This document shows positions 28,786 through 43,700 of a stretch of 64,000 nucleotides of DNA, piece after piece. The notes under the pieces are model-generated. The model did no database searches and was not told the origin of the DNA. It saw only the letters and a program-made list of their open reading frames with translations. This DNA comes from Nematopogon swammerdamellus. Its lineage: Eukaryota; Arthropoda; Insecta; Lepidoptera; Adelidae. Every line of letters begins with the position of its first letter. The stretch's first letter is position 1. The DNA lies in contig OX336340.1 in the NCBI GenBank assembly GCA_946902875.1, positions 4,671,739 to 4,735,738 on the forward strand. Direction: 5' to 3'. Position numbers and translations under genes: made by a program.

Positions 28786-31700
28786 CTGTTAATATCGTGA
28801 GATGGTTTTAATAGAATAAATGTAGGTAGAACTCAAATACACATACATTGAATTTATATGAGGTGCCTTTTTATTAGCTGCAAATATTTTGGGATGGTTA
28901 CATGCCTAATACCTACCCGCCGTAATGCCTAAACACGTGGAGTAAAAACAAAATTAAATATATATTTTTTTATTGCTTCCGAACTGGGTGGCTCTGCCCG
29001 AGGTCGAAGCCTCAGTTGCAGCCAAGCTGGTCAACCCGAGCAACAGTTTCGTGTCTCGCGTTTGCTGCTGAGGCTTCTCTACCCTTCCAGTCCTTGCTGA
29101 ACCCTTCGTGCATCGTGCTGTCGTCCGCGTAACGATGTATTTCGCCGAGCGAGAGCACGTCGTTGATAAACAATCAAAACAGCGTAGGCGACAGCACGGA
29201 TCCTTGTGGAACACCAGCATTGATTGAGTAGTCGGCCGAGCAGGCACCATCTAGGGTGAGAAAGATCGACCGACCATTCAAAAAGCTGGAGATTCAAGTG
29301 TACAGTTTTGTAGTGACACCGTAGGCCGGAAGCTTGCTTAAGAGTACCCGTTGCCAGACGCGATGGAATGCTTTGGATACACCGAGCATTTGGATATGTC
29401 CAGGGCGACTGCCAGCGATTCCCCGAAACCATCGAGCCTTTCAGGCCACAAATGCGTGACGTACGCTAGAAGATCTCCAGTCGACCTTTGCTTGCGGAAC
29501 ATTTTGACAATTGGATATATATACAATTGTCAAAATGTTCCGCAATACACCCCGGAGCCGTTTAGAGTCTCTAGATACGTCAGGAGCGCTGAGTTGACAA
29601 TGCGCTCCTCCTTGAAATATGTTTTCAAAACGTGCAAGTAGGTACCTAAACAGCTGATTATTTGAGGTCATTGACACCACTGGCCTGGCCGCGCCCGCAC
29701 CGCACCCCGTGCGCTGAACGCTCCCCGGACTTTTTACCTTAGGCAACCCGATGGACCAACAGTTTTATTTACGTGCCATCCGAACCATGAACAGTTTGTG
29801 TATGAAAAATACGTGCATGCATAGTGAGACCTAACTATGCAGGATTTTTTTTAAAATCTGAAACATTATAGCCCCGCTACATCTCTCCCTTTGCATGTTG
29901 CAAAAGGCGACAAAGGGATAAGGACAAGACGCCGTGCCAAAGGGCGACAGGCAAGGCGCCTCTCACCTTGACACGGTCTTTTCATAGAGTCGTACAGCAA
30001 GTGGTTCTTCGTGCCTTACTTGCTACTTGATATTTATCTTGTCCTAATACATTGCTGAACGTGGTGGTCGGTATTGTGCTTGGTAATTTACAAGAGTACT
30101 TGCAGCACAACACCGATTACTCTACTTACTTTCGACTTTCGGGATACAGCGTGTGGCATGAATGTAAAAAAACTCATCGGTACACGCCCCGGATGGATTC
30201 GAACCTGGTTTCTCTCTCAAGAGAAGCCCCTCACCACAACATCGATGCCACAAGGCTAAGTAAGTTTCGAATGCATTCAAATGTGTGACCTTCAAGTCGT
30301 TGGGGAACTCCAAGGTGGCTGGGTCTGTAATGATGAGCGGGTTGGTCTCAGGAGCGTACGGCTTGCCGGAGTTCCAGCACCCTACACCGTCGCGGTTCAC
30401 CTGTAAACAGAACAGGAAGTCATTACATTTGAACTGTTTATCCAAATCCAAATCCACAAGTTTATTGTCAAAATATTTTTTTTTTTTTTTTTTTTTTTTA
30501 GTCAAAATATTGTATTGTATATTGTATTGTATATATTTATTGCACTCAAATAGAATATGGGCAAAAGGTAACACTTAATGCCTCTAGGCATTTTCTAACA
30601 GGGTACCTTTGGGGTATGATAACTGCTAGGTGAGTGGCGGAAAGAGAAATTTAAATATTATGGTATGACAGATGTACGGAACTACAAAAGATAGATAAAC
30701 TTAAATATGAATAATTAAATACTATACCTATATACCAGATATATACATAAGATAGACTAAATATACTTAGTTTTTACATATCATATATATTTACTAACTC
30801 TGAACATGAGAGACATACTTTTACAAATATAGCACGATACTTAATAAAATTCAAATAGTTTATTAACAAAACAGTAAATATGAAATATTACATGTTTAAC
30901 CTATCGAAGATAATTTTCACAATTGAATCCCAGATGGAAGCACTAGGCTTGCGCCTGTGTCGCCTCGACCTGTTTTTTTTTTGGTATGACGGATCATATA
31001 GCCTCAATTAGATAAAAAATGATAATACAAAAATATGTTAAATATTAAATAAAACAAAAGAGTAGAGAGAAAAGGAAATTGTTAAATATCTGTATATATA
31101 TTATATATATATATATAAATAATATAAATGTATTGAGTATAATTAAATGTATATGTATCCATTATGTGAGAGGGTGAGGGTGTGTTTGTGTGTGTGAGGG
31201 TATGTGTGTGTGTGTGTGGTGTAATTATTATTATGTTATGGCTGTAGGTTTTTGTTGGGTGAGAATGAGTGTGCTTGTGTATGTTACTATAGTGTTATGA
31301 TATTTATTATATTTAACCCGATGTACAATAGTTTTATCAAGCAAAGTAAATAATTTTATTTTATGTTATCTAAACGTTACTTAATTTAACATTCATTGTG
31401 TTATATGACATAGAATGTGTTCACATTGATCATGGCTGTTAGAGATTAACCATAATTTAATTTTGGATTTCAGTAATTTTTTTATTTGCAGTGTTTTTAA
31501 GTCATTTGGAATTTTATTGTATAAATTTGGACCCAAAAAAATTATAGTGTGCCTAAAGAAAGTAGTTTTGTGGCGGTCTCTGGTTAGTAGTTTCTGAGTG
31601 TTTGCTCGTGTTCTAAAACTATGTGTTATTTGCGTGTGGAGATTTTTATGTGTGTGCATATAGCAAATAAGTCTTAGCATAAAGTACTGTCTAACATTCA

Positions 31701-34700
31701 GGAGTCCATGTTCAGCGTACAGAGCAGTAGTCGGGTACCGAAACGGTTTATGTGACATGACCTTTAGTATGGACCTATGGGCTCTTTCTAAAGGAACAAC
31801 AAAAGTCTTGGCAGCACCACCCCAAGCTAATATTCCATAATTTATAAGGGATCCACAAAGACCGTGGTAGACTTGTTTTAGCAGTAGTGGATCAGCAATA
31901 TCACGAATTTGACTGAAAAAGTACAAAAGTTTTCTAACCCTGCCTGAGAGGCTTTCAATTTGAATCTTCCAGTTGAGATGCTTGTCAATAAGTAATCCTA
32001 GGTACCTGAGGCTGTTGACATTCTCCAGATGAGTGCAGTTACACGTTTGGTCATTTTTACAACTTGCTATGTGGGCTTTTAGATGAATAGCACTCGAAGG
32101 CTGACCTCTGAGTGTAATTGAGAACGTCATAAATTTGGTTTTAGTGCTATTTAATGATAGTACGTTATTTTGCAACCAGGATAGTGTGGTATTTAGACCA
32201 TTTTGTGCCCTTTTAACAGTATCATCCCAAGTATTGCCTTTAAAAAGAATGACTGTATCGTCAGCAAAGGTGGCTATCATACCATGTTCAAAGACTGTTC
32301 TGCATAAATTGTCTATGTATACGAGAAAGAGGATTGGCCCAAGAACACTGCCTTGAGGCACACCATAAGTTATTGGGAAATAGTCGGAGGTATTGGAGCC
32401 TGTTTTGTATCTTACGGCTTGTCGGCGCTCAGTAAGGTAGGACTTAAACCAGTTTAGTGGCAGACCACGTATGCCGATATTTTCGAGTTTCTTTAACATA
32501 ATTGGAATAGCAACAGTGTCGAAAGCTTTGGCCAAATCCAGAAAGACACCAATACATTTTTCGCCTTTGTCCAAAGCTCCCGACACAAATTTAGTTACAG
32601 TAAGTAAGGCGTCCTCAGTGCTAATATTTTCTCGGAAACCAAATTGGTTTTCTGATAGGAGGGAATTTTTTTCTAGGTATTTAACAAGACGAATTTTAAT
32701 ATTTTTTTCAAGTAATTTGGATAGTACACTTAATAGAGAGATTGGTCTGTAATTGGAGATGTAGTCAGCAGGTCCACTTTTGTATATTGGAATGACAATT
32801 GCTGATTTAAGTGAGTCTGGAAATTGTCCAGACGACATACTTAAGTTTATTAGATAGGTAAGTGGTTCTACTATGGTATCCGATACATGTTTTAACAGTT
32901 TTGCTGAAATTCCATCATCTCCGCCCGCACTGTCGGATTTTAAGTTGTTTATTAATTGTCGGACTTCTGTAGGATCAGTGGGTGACAGAAAAAACGATTT
33001 AGTAAATGGAATTGTTGTTGAGTTTACTTTATTTGCAAGTGTTATAACGTCTGTATTAGAGTTTTGTAATATTTTCGAAGCTAGGTCATGTCCTATATTT
33101 GTAAAGAATTTATTGATATCATTTAAAGGTTTTGTTGAATTTTTTTCTAGCTTGTTGACTAATTGTGCTAGATCATTAGAATTCGTTCTTTTGGTGGAAT
33201 CAGTGTATTCTCTAAGAGTTTCCCAACATTTTCTTGGATTTCTAATATTGTTTTGCATTTTGGTTTTAAAGTAAGCAATTTTGCATTTTCTAATAATTTT
33301 AGAGCAAATATTTCTATATTTTTTGTAGTAGTCCTTTAATAGTATGTCATCGGGAGTTTTCTTTATTTTTAAGTGTAGTTTATCACGTTTATTGAGACAG
33401 CCGACAAGGTTTTCGGTCATCCATGGTTTTCTAGGTATCGATTTTTTGTTAGAAATTTTAATTTCTTCTTGGTTTTTATTAATTATGGATTTTAGGGTAT
33501 TAGTGAAATGAGTGAAGGCGGCGTTAGTGTCCTGCGTATTGTATAGGGAACCCCAGTCATATTCTTTCAGATCAGAGTAAAACATTTTAATATTGAGCAC
33601 TAAAGATATTCTATCTGTGTATGTATCACTTTCTGTCTATGCTCGAGCAAGACACTAGCTAGACTCTCGCCTGTGACGCCTTACTCCGCCCCCATTGGTG
33701 TGACAAAAGTGCAAAGCAAGAAAAAAATATATACCTAATGAAAATTCTGTGCGATTTCATTTTGAAACATATAAGTACTAATAATAAGTATACATATACA
33801 CGGTGTTGCAGTTGCCCCCGTAATATTTTTAACTGACATAAGGGGGTTATTCTATATGTGAAACTAAACAACTTCTGTGAAGAAAAAAATGTTTTTGAAG
33901 CAAAAAAAAAATGATTTTTTCCATACAAATTTTAATTACCTATTCTCAAAATATATGGAGAAAAAAAAATTTTTTTTTCTTTAAATAAAAAAGTCGTAGA
34001 ACAAAAGTTGTTCTATTTCACGTACAGAATCACCCCCTTTCGGGTTTTACGGTTGGGGTTGCAACACCGTGTATAATATAAGTTGTTTATTAAAAGATAT
34101 ATAAACATCGAATGCTTAAGAATAGACGAGGAACATATCAACGCATTTTTATAATTAGTTTATGCTTTTTAGAGTTCCGTGTGCATACGGAGTCCTATTA
34201 CTAGAGATCTCGCAACCAAAGAAGTCCCGTAGACGCATCGCGGTCGGCAGCCGAATTATTAGACAGGCCGCACTTCGAAAGACTTTAGGCATCGTAAAAA
34301 ACGTTTTACTCACAAAAATATATAAAAAAACCGACCAAGTGCCAGTCGAACTCGCGCACCGAGGGTACCGTATCGCCATGTCATGGTCAGCGACAGCGCC
34401 ACTCACGCCATCTATGTATTGGTTAAAATGCTTCATACTCTTTTCGGTAGATGGCGCGCATACACTTTTCAGTTTCTTCTTTGGGGACCCCCGCGATTTT
34501 TTTACTTTTTAGTTATATTATTTTTATTTTTATTTCTATTTATTTTATTAGATATGTTGTTATATCGGCCATAATAAATAACACATATTCTGTGAACATT
34601 GCAACCGGCTATTACGGTTCAAGAGTTACAGCCCTCGGACAGACAGACAGACAGACCAGACAGACGGCGGCGTAGGCTTAGTAATAGCGTCCCGTTAGTC

Positions 34701-37700
34701 CCGTACGACGGAGACGGAACCCAAACAATTTGACAACATTCTTGACACGGACAAACATCGACAACAAACAACACGGCCGACCAATGCGGCCGACCTGTAT
34801 TAGTTCATTTTAATGCTGCGGGGCCTCTTTGGTGGCGCGATCTTTAAACCTATGCCGCCTGTCTGTCTGTATGTCTGTCTGTCTGTCCGACTGTCCGTCC
34901 AAGATTAAGCGAGTCCTCATACAATTAACATAATATTATGTGGAAGAGCCAGCGCCATCTATCGAATAATCATTAAACTAACATTCACACTACAAAGTAT
35001 GAACCGAAAGGTAAGTATGTAAAATGGTCACCGATTGATGGCGTGAGGGTTTACGAAGAACGTAAAACAACAAAATAAAAACCAATCAAGGTGGTACGGA
35101 ACCCTCGGTGCGCGTGTCTGAAACTCGCACTTGGCCAGTTTTCACTGGAATAAAATAATTTACGTGAAAATGTTTAACTTACGGGAAATTATAATTATTT
35201 TAGCAGCATAGATAGATAGGTCCAAAAATTAACAACATTTCTACATGGACCCTCGGCACATTCACTCAGTCTCACTAGTACACCCGATTAGTTCAACCGT
35301 TGAACTAGTGAGACTTTTCATCCATGGCGGTTATCAATATCACGCACGAAAAGAACTATTTAAAAAAATATAAAAACCGCCTTCAAAAATGTATGAAATA
35401 AAATAAAATCGAACCCTAGAGTTGAAGGCGGTCGTTTGTTGTTGCTTGCTTTAGCACCGGCACCGCCTTCAACTCTAAGGTTCGATTTTTTTATATTTTT
35501 TTAAATAGTTTATTTTACAGTTTGTTTTAGTAATTTATTGCTAATGTACTCGGCGGAATCGCTTTCCAATCCGATCTTGACCAAATTGAAATGGGACCAC
35601 ACAGGAAGCACCAGCTTTCAAATAAAAAAAGAATCATCAAAATCGGTTCACCAACTCGAAAGTTCTACCTAACAAACATAAAACAAAATTACAAATAAAA
35701 AAAAATATAGTCGAATTGAGAACCTCCTCCTTTTTTTGAAGTCGGTTATAAAGTAAAAACCAAGAACATTCTACAGAACCGGTAAACTCTGGAACGCTCT
35801 CCCTGCCCATATATATTTCCCCCCAAGTACAGTCTCGGGTCCTTCAAGAGGGGCGTGAATGGGCACCTGTCAGGCCGGCATGGCATTCGCAACCCCCGCA
35901 TACGACCGAATGTCCATGGGCGTCGTTAGACACCTTATGGGTGGCTCGGCGCCATATGTCGCGCTGTCAATAAAAAAAAAAAAAAAAAAAAACATTCTTG
36001 GTAAAAACGTTACCTACCTGAGTATAGAAGAGGACGTTGGTCTTGGGGTCAAAATAGCTGGCGGAGGATTGGCTGCCGGTCCCGCGGTCGCCCAGCAGCT
36101 GTGGAAGAAAATATAAAGAAAGTGAATGATTGCATAAATGTAACATGTATGCTCTATACATGTGTATGTATGTTTATCCTGTTTTATTTTATATACCTAC
36201 ACGGTGTAAACTATGCACGGTGTTGCAACGCCCCAACCGTAAAACCCGAAAGGGGTGATTCTGTACGTGAAATAGAACAACTTTTGTTCTACGACTTTTA
36301 ATTTGAAGAAAAAAAAATTTTTTTTCTCCATACATTTTGAGAATAGGTATTTAAAATTTGTAGGGATTTTTTTTTTGTTTAAAAAAAATTTCTCTACAGA
36401 AGTTGTTTAGTTTCACTTATAGAATAACCCCCTTATGTCAGTTAAAAATATTACGGGGGCAACTGCAACACCGTGTATACATACGTGCCAAAGCTATATC
36501 CCGACAAGTGGAATAAGCAGAGTAATCGGTGTTGTGCTGCATGTAAGTATACTCATTGATGCTGATTGAGGCTGACAATTTAGCGACATATGGCGATTTG
36601 ATTATAGATATATCGATAGAAACTATTGCTGCAATAAACATTCAACAGTAATAAGTACATTAGAAAATTTACAACGGCGGACTTTCATCCCTTAGAGAGA
36701 TTTCTTACAGTCAACCTTTGGATTTTTGAGATACGATTAATATAGTGGAATGTAAGTAAGTAGTAGCAAAAGAGGTGAACGTGAGAATTGAAGATAAAAT
36801 AATAATAAGAATACAATTATAATACATTTAAGTACATGCTAGTTAAATAAAAGCTATACAATTAATTGTTTAAATTATTATAGAAGAAAAATTGTTTTCC
36901 CGCTTTCCCCCAAGATGAAAACTCTACGCTATAATATGTAAATAGATACTAAGTATATTGTGAAAAAATTCGAATCTCATTCATTATGCTAAGTAATAAA
37001 TATGTAAGTTTTCTGACGTACATATGCGCCGTGAATACGTGATTTTATTCAATTGTGTGCAGGCACGCAAATGACACACGCCGTAATGCCCACTGAGGCG
37101 AGGACAATGGCGGACAGCAGAGAATTAAAAGGGATAGACTGGGCATGAAATCGTCTGGGAAATTAATATAAATACATTACAACGTGTCCCAAAACTCATC
37201 GTCAAGTGGGAACCAGGGATTAGGCCAGTTTATGACTACCCAGGGAAAAATAAGAAAAAAAAATCGGAGTCATTTATTTTTTTAGAAAAAAATTTAACTG
37301 AATATTTTTTTTGGTAAAACTACAGGCATTCTGGTTTTATTTGGGATAGTTATCAATAGCAGAGTTATTTATTTAGGCTTCGAATACAAAAAAATTAACA
37401 TAATATATTTGCAAATTTGTAGTCGTAGTACCTAAAATGTTGTACGAGATGTCAATCTTCAACGTTTTTCAAAAAATGCTCACATCATTTTCAAAAAACA
37501 AGTGACTCAGTTTTTTTTTTCTTATTTTTCCCTGGCTAGCCATAAAAAGGTACGGAACCCTAAAAAGAAAAAATAAATGATGATAGCGGTTCTACCCTTT
37601 TGCAATTATCGGTGGACTAACATACAAATTGCTGGCTCTTGGTTCTGATTCCATCGCGTCTCTGCTAAACCGTGAAATAACTTGAATTAACACTTCCACA

Positions 37701-40700
37701 AACTAACAATTAATTATTATTGAATTGGTGAATTGCGAGTGAATTCTGAGTAATTAGGTATTAGTTATATATAACTTATACAACGTGTCCCAAAACTCAA
37801 GGTCAAGCGGGAACCAAGGACTAAGCCAGTTTATGACTACCCAGGGAAAAATAAGAAAAAAAATCGGAGTCATTTTTTTTTATGATATGAGCATTTTTTT
37901 TAAAACGTGGAAAATTTTACTTAATATTTTTTTGTGATAAAACTATGGGCATTTCGGTTTTATTTGGGTCATCAACTCATCAACTATTGATGGCTGATCA
38001 ATAGCAGAGTTATTTTGGCTACCAATAAAAAAAAAATTACAATTATATTTGCAAATTTGTAGTTGTGGTACCTAAAAATGTTGTACGAGATGTCATTTTC
38101 AACGTTTTTAAAAAAATTATCATAAAAAACAAATGACCCCGATTTTTTTTCTCTTATTTTTCCCTGGGTAGTCATAAACTGGCCTACTCCCTGGTTCCCG
38201 CTTGACGTTGAGTTTTGGGACACGTTGTATATAACGCGTATCTTTTCTGTAAATTATAATTTTTAGGGTTGCGTATCCATACGGAAACCTATTACTAAGC
38301 CTACGCCGTCTGTCTGTCTGCCTGTTTGTCTGTCCGTCCGTCTGTCCTAGGGCTGTATCGTTTGAACCGTAATGTAGCCGCTTGAAATAGTCATAAAATA
38401 TTCGTATAAAAAAAAACAAAAATAGGGGGTCCCCACACAATAAACGTTCATTTTTTTATGTAAATCAGTATGGTTGGCTTTGCCGAGGGACCAATGGTGC
38501 AGTCGACAGAGCCAAAATCACCTCTCCTCGCGAAACCACGCTCAGTTAGGTGCCATGCCAGCAGATTGGCGGACTGTTGCTAGGCTGTCTATCCCGTTAA
38601 TACGACGCTTGAAGACACCCAGGTTAAAGGATTCAGGAAATACACTCGCCGGAAGACAGTTCCACACTCTTCCGACTCCTCAGATATAACCTTAAAATCT
38701 TGATTAATATATTTTTATGTGGTTATTTTTTTCCTATGCTTTTTATTCAAATGGTATTGTGTTATTATTAAGTTTTAAAGTATTGACGAAGGCAATTTTT
38801 TGCTCGAACCCAAACATTTTACTTATAATTACCTAGCCATTAATAATTTATATGTGTTCTATTCAATGTGTGTGTAAATTTATATATGCCTGACTTATTC
38901 AAGTGTACCTTGGTGCCAAAGGAATCAATAAAAATATGAATATGAATAGCGGTGCGACAAAGAAACGATTTAGAAAACTGATGGGTTCTCAAAAGCCCAA
39001 TGTCAACAACAAAAGGGTGCTGAGTCTCTCTGCGACGAGTCATGCGGAGAAAGGACGGGTGGCAGGGAATAAGGGATGCTAGTTCCGCAGAGCAGCGTCC
39101 ATGATAGTATCTGTAAAACAGACTGAGCGAACCCACAAATCGTCTGTGACTCAGGGACTCCAGACCATCTGTAAGTTTCGGGTCACAAACAAGACGGATG
39201 GCTCGGCGCTGTATCGAGTCCAAGGATGCTAGCAGATAATGAGGACTACCCTCCCAGATGTGACTGCAGTACTCCATCACCGGCCTAATCTGTGTTTTGT
39301 ACAACAGGAATAGTTGTGCCGGTGAGAAGAACCGCCGATTGCGGAAAAGTATTCCCAATTTTCTGGATGCAGTTTTGGCCTTAGACTCGATTAGTTGCCG
39401 GAAACCCACGTCTTTGGAAATAGTGGTGCCCAGGAGGTCCAGGTGTTCCGAGACAGGTATACGACGCTGCCTTGGAAACTAGCTTGGAAAGGAAAGGGAT
39501 CGACCTTAGCAGATAATGCGCAGCACTGAGTCTTGCTAACGTTGAAGGCGACAAGGTTCTCCTGGCCCCATAGAGCTACTTTTCCGAGAACGTTATCGAC
39601 CTTAGCAAGAACTGAGCGTTGAGCCTCCCTGTGCCGCGAATCTCTACTCTTCCAGTCCTTAACATAGCCCTCGTGCTCCGTGCTGTCGTCTGCATAGCTG
39701 TGTATCATGCCCAAGGACAGTAGATCGTTTATAAAGATTAAGAAAAGCGTAGGCGACAGCACAGAGCCCTGCGGAACATATCATATCGTTCGTATCATAC
39801 ATAGAGTCCACAAAAGCAATATCTGATAAAACAAAGTCACTTACTCACTCGCTTACTCCATGACCATCCCTTATAGATTTATTATTAGTATTGATTTGAT
39901 TTGACGAACCTAAGTGTAACTGTTACCTAAAGAGTTGACCTGAATTGGTACCGTGTGGGGCCGATACTTAAAAAGAATATTCCCACTGTATCCCTCTCCG
40001 TGCATGTCGCAAAAGGCGACTAAGGGATAAGGACGATATGCCGTGCTAAAGGGCGACAGGGTAGCCACCTCTCACATTGGCGCTGTGCCGTCCTTCCACC
40101 GAGTCATGTAGCAGGTGCGTTACTTGCTGCTTGATAGTAAAGTTATCTTGTCCGAATGCTTTGCTAGACGTGGCGGACGGTGTTGCGCTGTACTGTGCCT
40201 TGGGAGAGGCATATATCCAGCAGTGGACCGATACGGCTAATTATGATAATGACCCTATTAGATTAGGAGACAATATAATCCGGTATAGGGTCCAAAGCAC
40301 ATGCTCCGATCAGCCAATATCAGAGAAGGTAGGCGCCATACCGGAGAATTCCTTTTGTATTGATTGATGGTTTGATTAATTGTATTGATCACTGTGAGTG
40401 AAATACCTTGAAATCGTGGAAAGCCTCTTCCTTGTTGATCTGGGTGTAGTTCCTAAGCAGCTCGGTCGACACACAGAATTCCTTCGTACTGGACAGCGCG
40501 TGGAAGAACATGGTCCGGAATCTGCAATATGTAAATGAATGCGACTCAGGGCCTTTCTAGGTGTATCAGGATATTCTGGATACCAGAGAGACCGCGGAGA
40601 AATTGTTCATCAGGGAATTAGGCGGCAATCGCTAAAGTATGCCACAACATACCCATTAAGGTGACCTAAAAACCCATCTATTCCTGTCACCTGTCAAACT

Positions 40701-43700
40701 CCTAAGGTACCTTAACTAGCTGTGTAGGTACCCAAAGGAAGTTAAATTAGGTATAAAAAACTGGCCAAGTGCGAATCGAACTCGCGCACCGAGGGTTCCG
40801 TATCGCCATGTCATGGTCACCGCCACTCACGCCATCTATGGCGTGTTCATGAAATGCATTCAATTCACATATTCTGTGAAAATTTCAACGGACTACCTAT
40901 TACGGTTCAACAGATAAAGCCCTCGGACAGACAGACAGACGGCGTAGGCTTAGTAATAGGGTCCCGTACCGGATACGGAACCCTAAAAACCAATTATTAA
41001 GACGGGCTTGAAGATACATCTCTTCAACCTTGGGTGACGTTTAAGGACGCAAAGACGGTTAGCAACATATACAATCAGGTAACACAAATACCTCGTGTCT
41101 TGTTTCCATTAAACCATTTGGCTCTGACAGCGCCAGAGCAAAGACTCCATCAGTCCAGTGGAACTACACGCCGCCAACTTTTTACTCTCCAGCCAGGGGT
41201 TCGAAGTGGAAGTAGAGATTCCTCGCGACAGGAGTCGTCAGCTAGCAGGAGATCGACCCAACTCACCCGTTCTCCCTAGGCTCTGACAGCGCCAGAGCAA
41301 AGACTCCATCAGTCCAGTGGAACTCAACGCCGCCCACTTTATACTCTCCAGCCAGGGGTTCGAAGTGGAAGTAATGGTGAGCCACGCGCCAGGAGTCGTC
41401 AGCTCGGAGGCTGTATACCACCACGCTGTAGGCTCCGAGGTCGGGAATGTAGGCGAAGGCATCCGCGCAAGTATTGGCGTCTACGTCAACCACCTGAAAC
41501 CATTAATTATATTCTAACATTAGGAGATTTAGTAAAACTTTAGACTGCGTTTATCTATTTATAGCTTTTGCCCGCGGCTTCGCTCGCGGTAGACTCGGTT
41601 TAATAGCAAATCCGATTTAATCGCAAACATGATAGATAATAAACGATCGCTTCTCTTATATTCTCTCTCACTCCCTCCCTCCCTCGCTCCCTCCTTCCCC
41701 TTCCTCCCTCCCCGTCCTTCCCTCCCTCGTCTCCTTCGCTTCCACCCCTCCCCTTTTCCTTCTCTCCCCTCCTCTTTGTCCTTCCCTCCCCTCTCCATCC
41801 GGCACTACCATTCGACACTAAATTCCGTTCATACATTGGTGCAAACCGCATCAAAATCTGTTCAGTGGTTCCGGAGTTTACCTCAAACATACATACATAC
41901 AGACAGACGTTCCCTTTTATAAGAAGTAGAGAAGAGAGTAGAGGTAGAGATAGAGATATAGAAGGGAAGATAAAGAGTAGAGATACAGAAGAAGATAGAG
42001 ATAGAGAACATAGAGAATATAGAAAGAGAAGATAGAGATAGAGATAAAGATAGAGAAGAAGATATAGAAGTCGTCTTCTCTATCTTCTTCTCTATCTCTA
42101 TCTCCATCTCTATAGAGAAGATAGAGATAGACATTATTTGTTTGTAATCAACAATGTCCTATTGTAAAAATTTAAATAAGTTTGGGAGTAAGTGTGGTAC
42201 CGCATGGGGGTTCTTTCAAAGCTTGTTGAAATAGTGTGGGGTGGTTTTTCCAGCTGCGGTCGTACGGAAGAACAACTGTACCTAGCACCTAACATACCTA
42301 GTGAAACTTTTTTTATGGATACGCGAGACACTTGGCGCCTCCAGAGTGAATTGTTCTGCCGACGACGCCCAAAAGCATTCAGCAGTTAGTTTGTTTAAAA
42401 CTTTATAATAATAATTTGTTGATAAATCTACAACAACAAAATTAAGAGAAGAAATGAATGAAAAACCGAAATATCTTTATATTTTGTATAGCTACTGCAC
42501 ACCTCGAAACGTGCATGTATTAGAAATGTATTTTGCATGTAAACATAGTAAAGGAAAAGTACCCGTAGAAGGTAAAATCTTAAATTATTGTGGTTCGGGA
42601 AGACCATCGACTACAAATTTATTTTATGCTTATCCTCGTTCCTAGCATGAAGGTATATTTTATAGAGGTAGGTAACGTTTGTTAGTTTGCATGTAGGAGG
42701 TAATCTCCGAAAATAAATACCCATCCGATTTAAAAAAAATCTTTACCAATATTTAGAAAGGACCTTCAGAATGGGCATAGCCTATGCGAGACACGCTTGG
42801 CTACATCACCTACAACATCCGTGATGTCAGCCCATAACACAGAATGAACTAGGTGACATATCAGTGCTTCCCTTTATTTCATATCGGCTACACTGAACTG
42901 GACGGAAAACACGAACTATTTACTTAGCCGTTTTGACAGACGTGTGGTGCAGTGCAGTGGTACCAACCCGGGCGGGATAAACGCTACCACCTAGTAAGGT
43001 AAGAAGGGAAGGGACCTATAATCCGAACCACGGTCAGCCTCCAACGGTCGAGCGGACACCCATCCAAACACTGACCGCGCTCAGAGTTACTTAACAACAG
43101 TCGACCGACCGCACCACTAAGCTACCTCGGCTCACATAAGAAGTTCTGACTATAAAGCTGACTCTTGAATTTCTTGTCTCTCAAATCAGCGAACAGGTCT
43201 GCTGCAGAATTACGAAACGTGCTCTTAATTGTTCAACTCACGATATTTGCGAAGAAAGAGTCCTCCTTCATGTCGGTGACCTTCAAGAAGTAGCGGTGGA
43301 GCAGTTTGTCTGTGTTGAGGTCGAACACGAGGATGGAGGGGCCGGCTATCTGGTTGGGCTTGCCTGAAATGAGGCCGAGAGACAAGTTGTAAGATTTGAC
43401 ATTCGTAATACCTACGAGATAAACAAAGTGTTAAAGATGCACTTTGGTAATAAATATTAAAAGTCTTCGCACTTAGAAATAAACCTTGATCGTAGATTTG
43501 GTTTAAGTTTAATTTGGTAATAAATATTAAAAGTCTTCGCACTTAGAAATAACGGTTGATCGTAGATTTGGTTTAAGTTTAATTTTTGTCCCACTGTGTG
43601 TTCCACTTTTAATTGAGAACACTTACTCGTATATTAAAAATAAAAATAAAAGACGCCAAGTGCGAGTCGGACTCGCGCACCGAGAGTACCGTACCACCAC

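Noticed and set aside
32135..33274. Several plus-strand frames of 70-130 codons
   Set aside because: Antisense shadows of the 735-codon LINE RT frame.
41600..41922. Long frames on both strands near 41.7 kb
   Set aside because: Pure pyrimidine/purine tract inside a family G element; low-complexity artefact.
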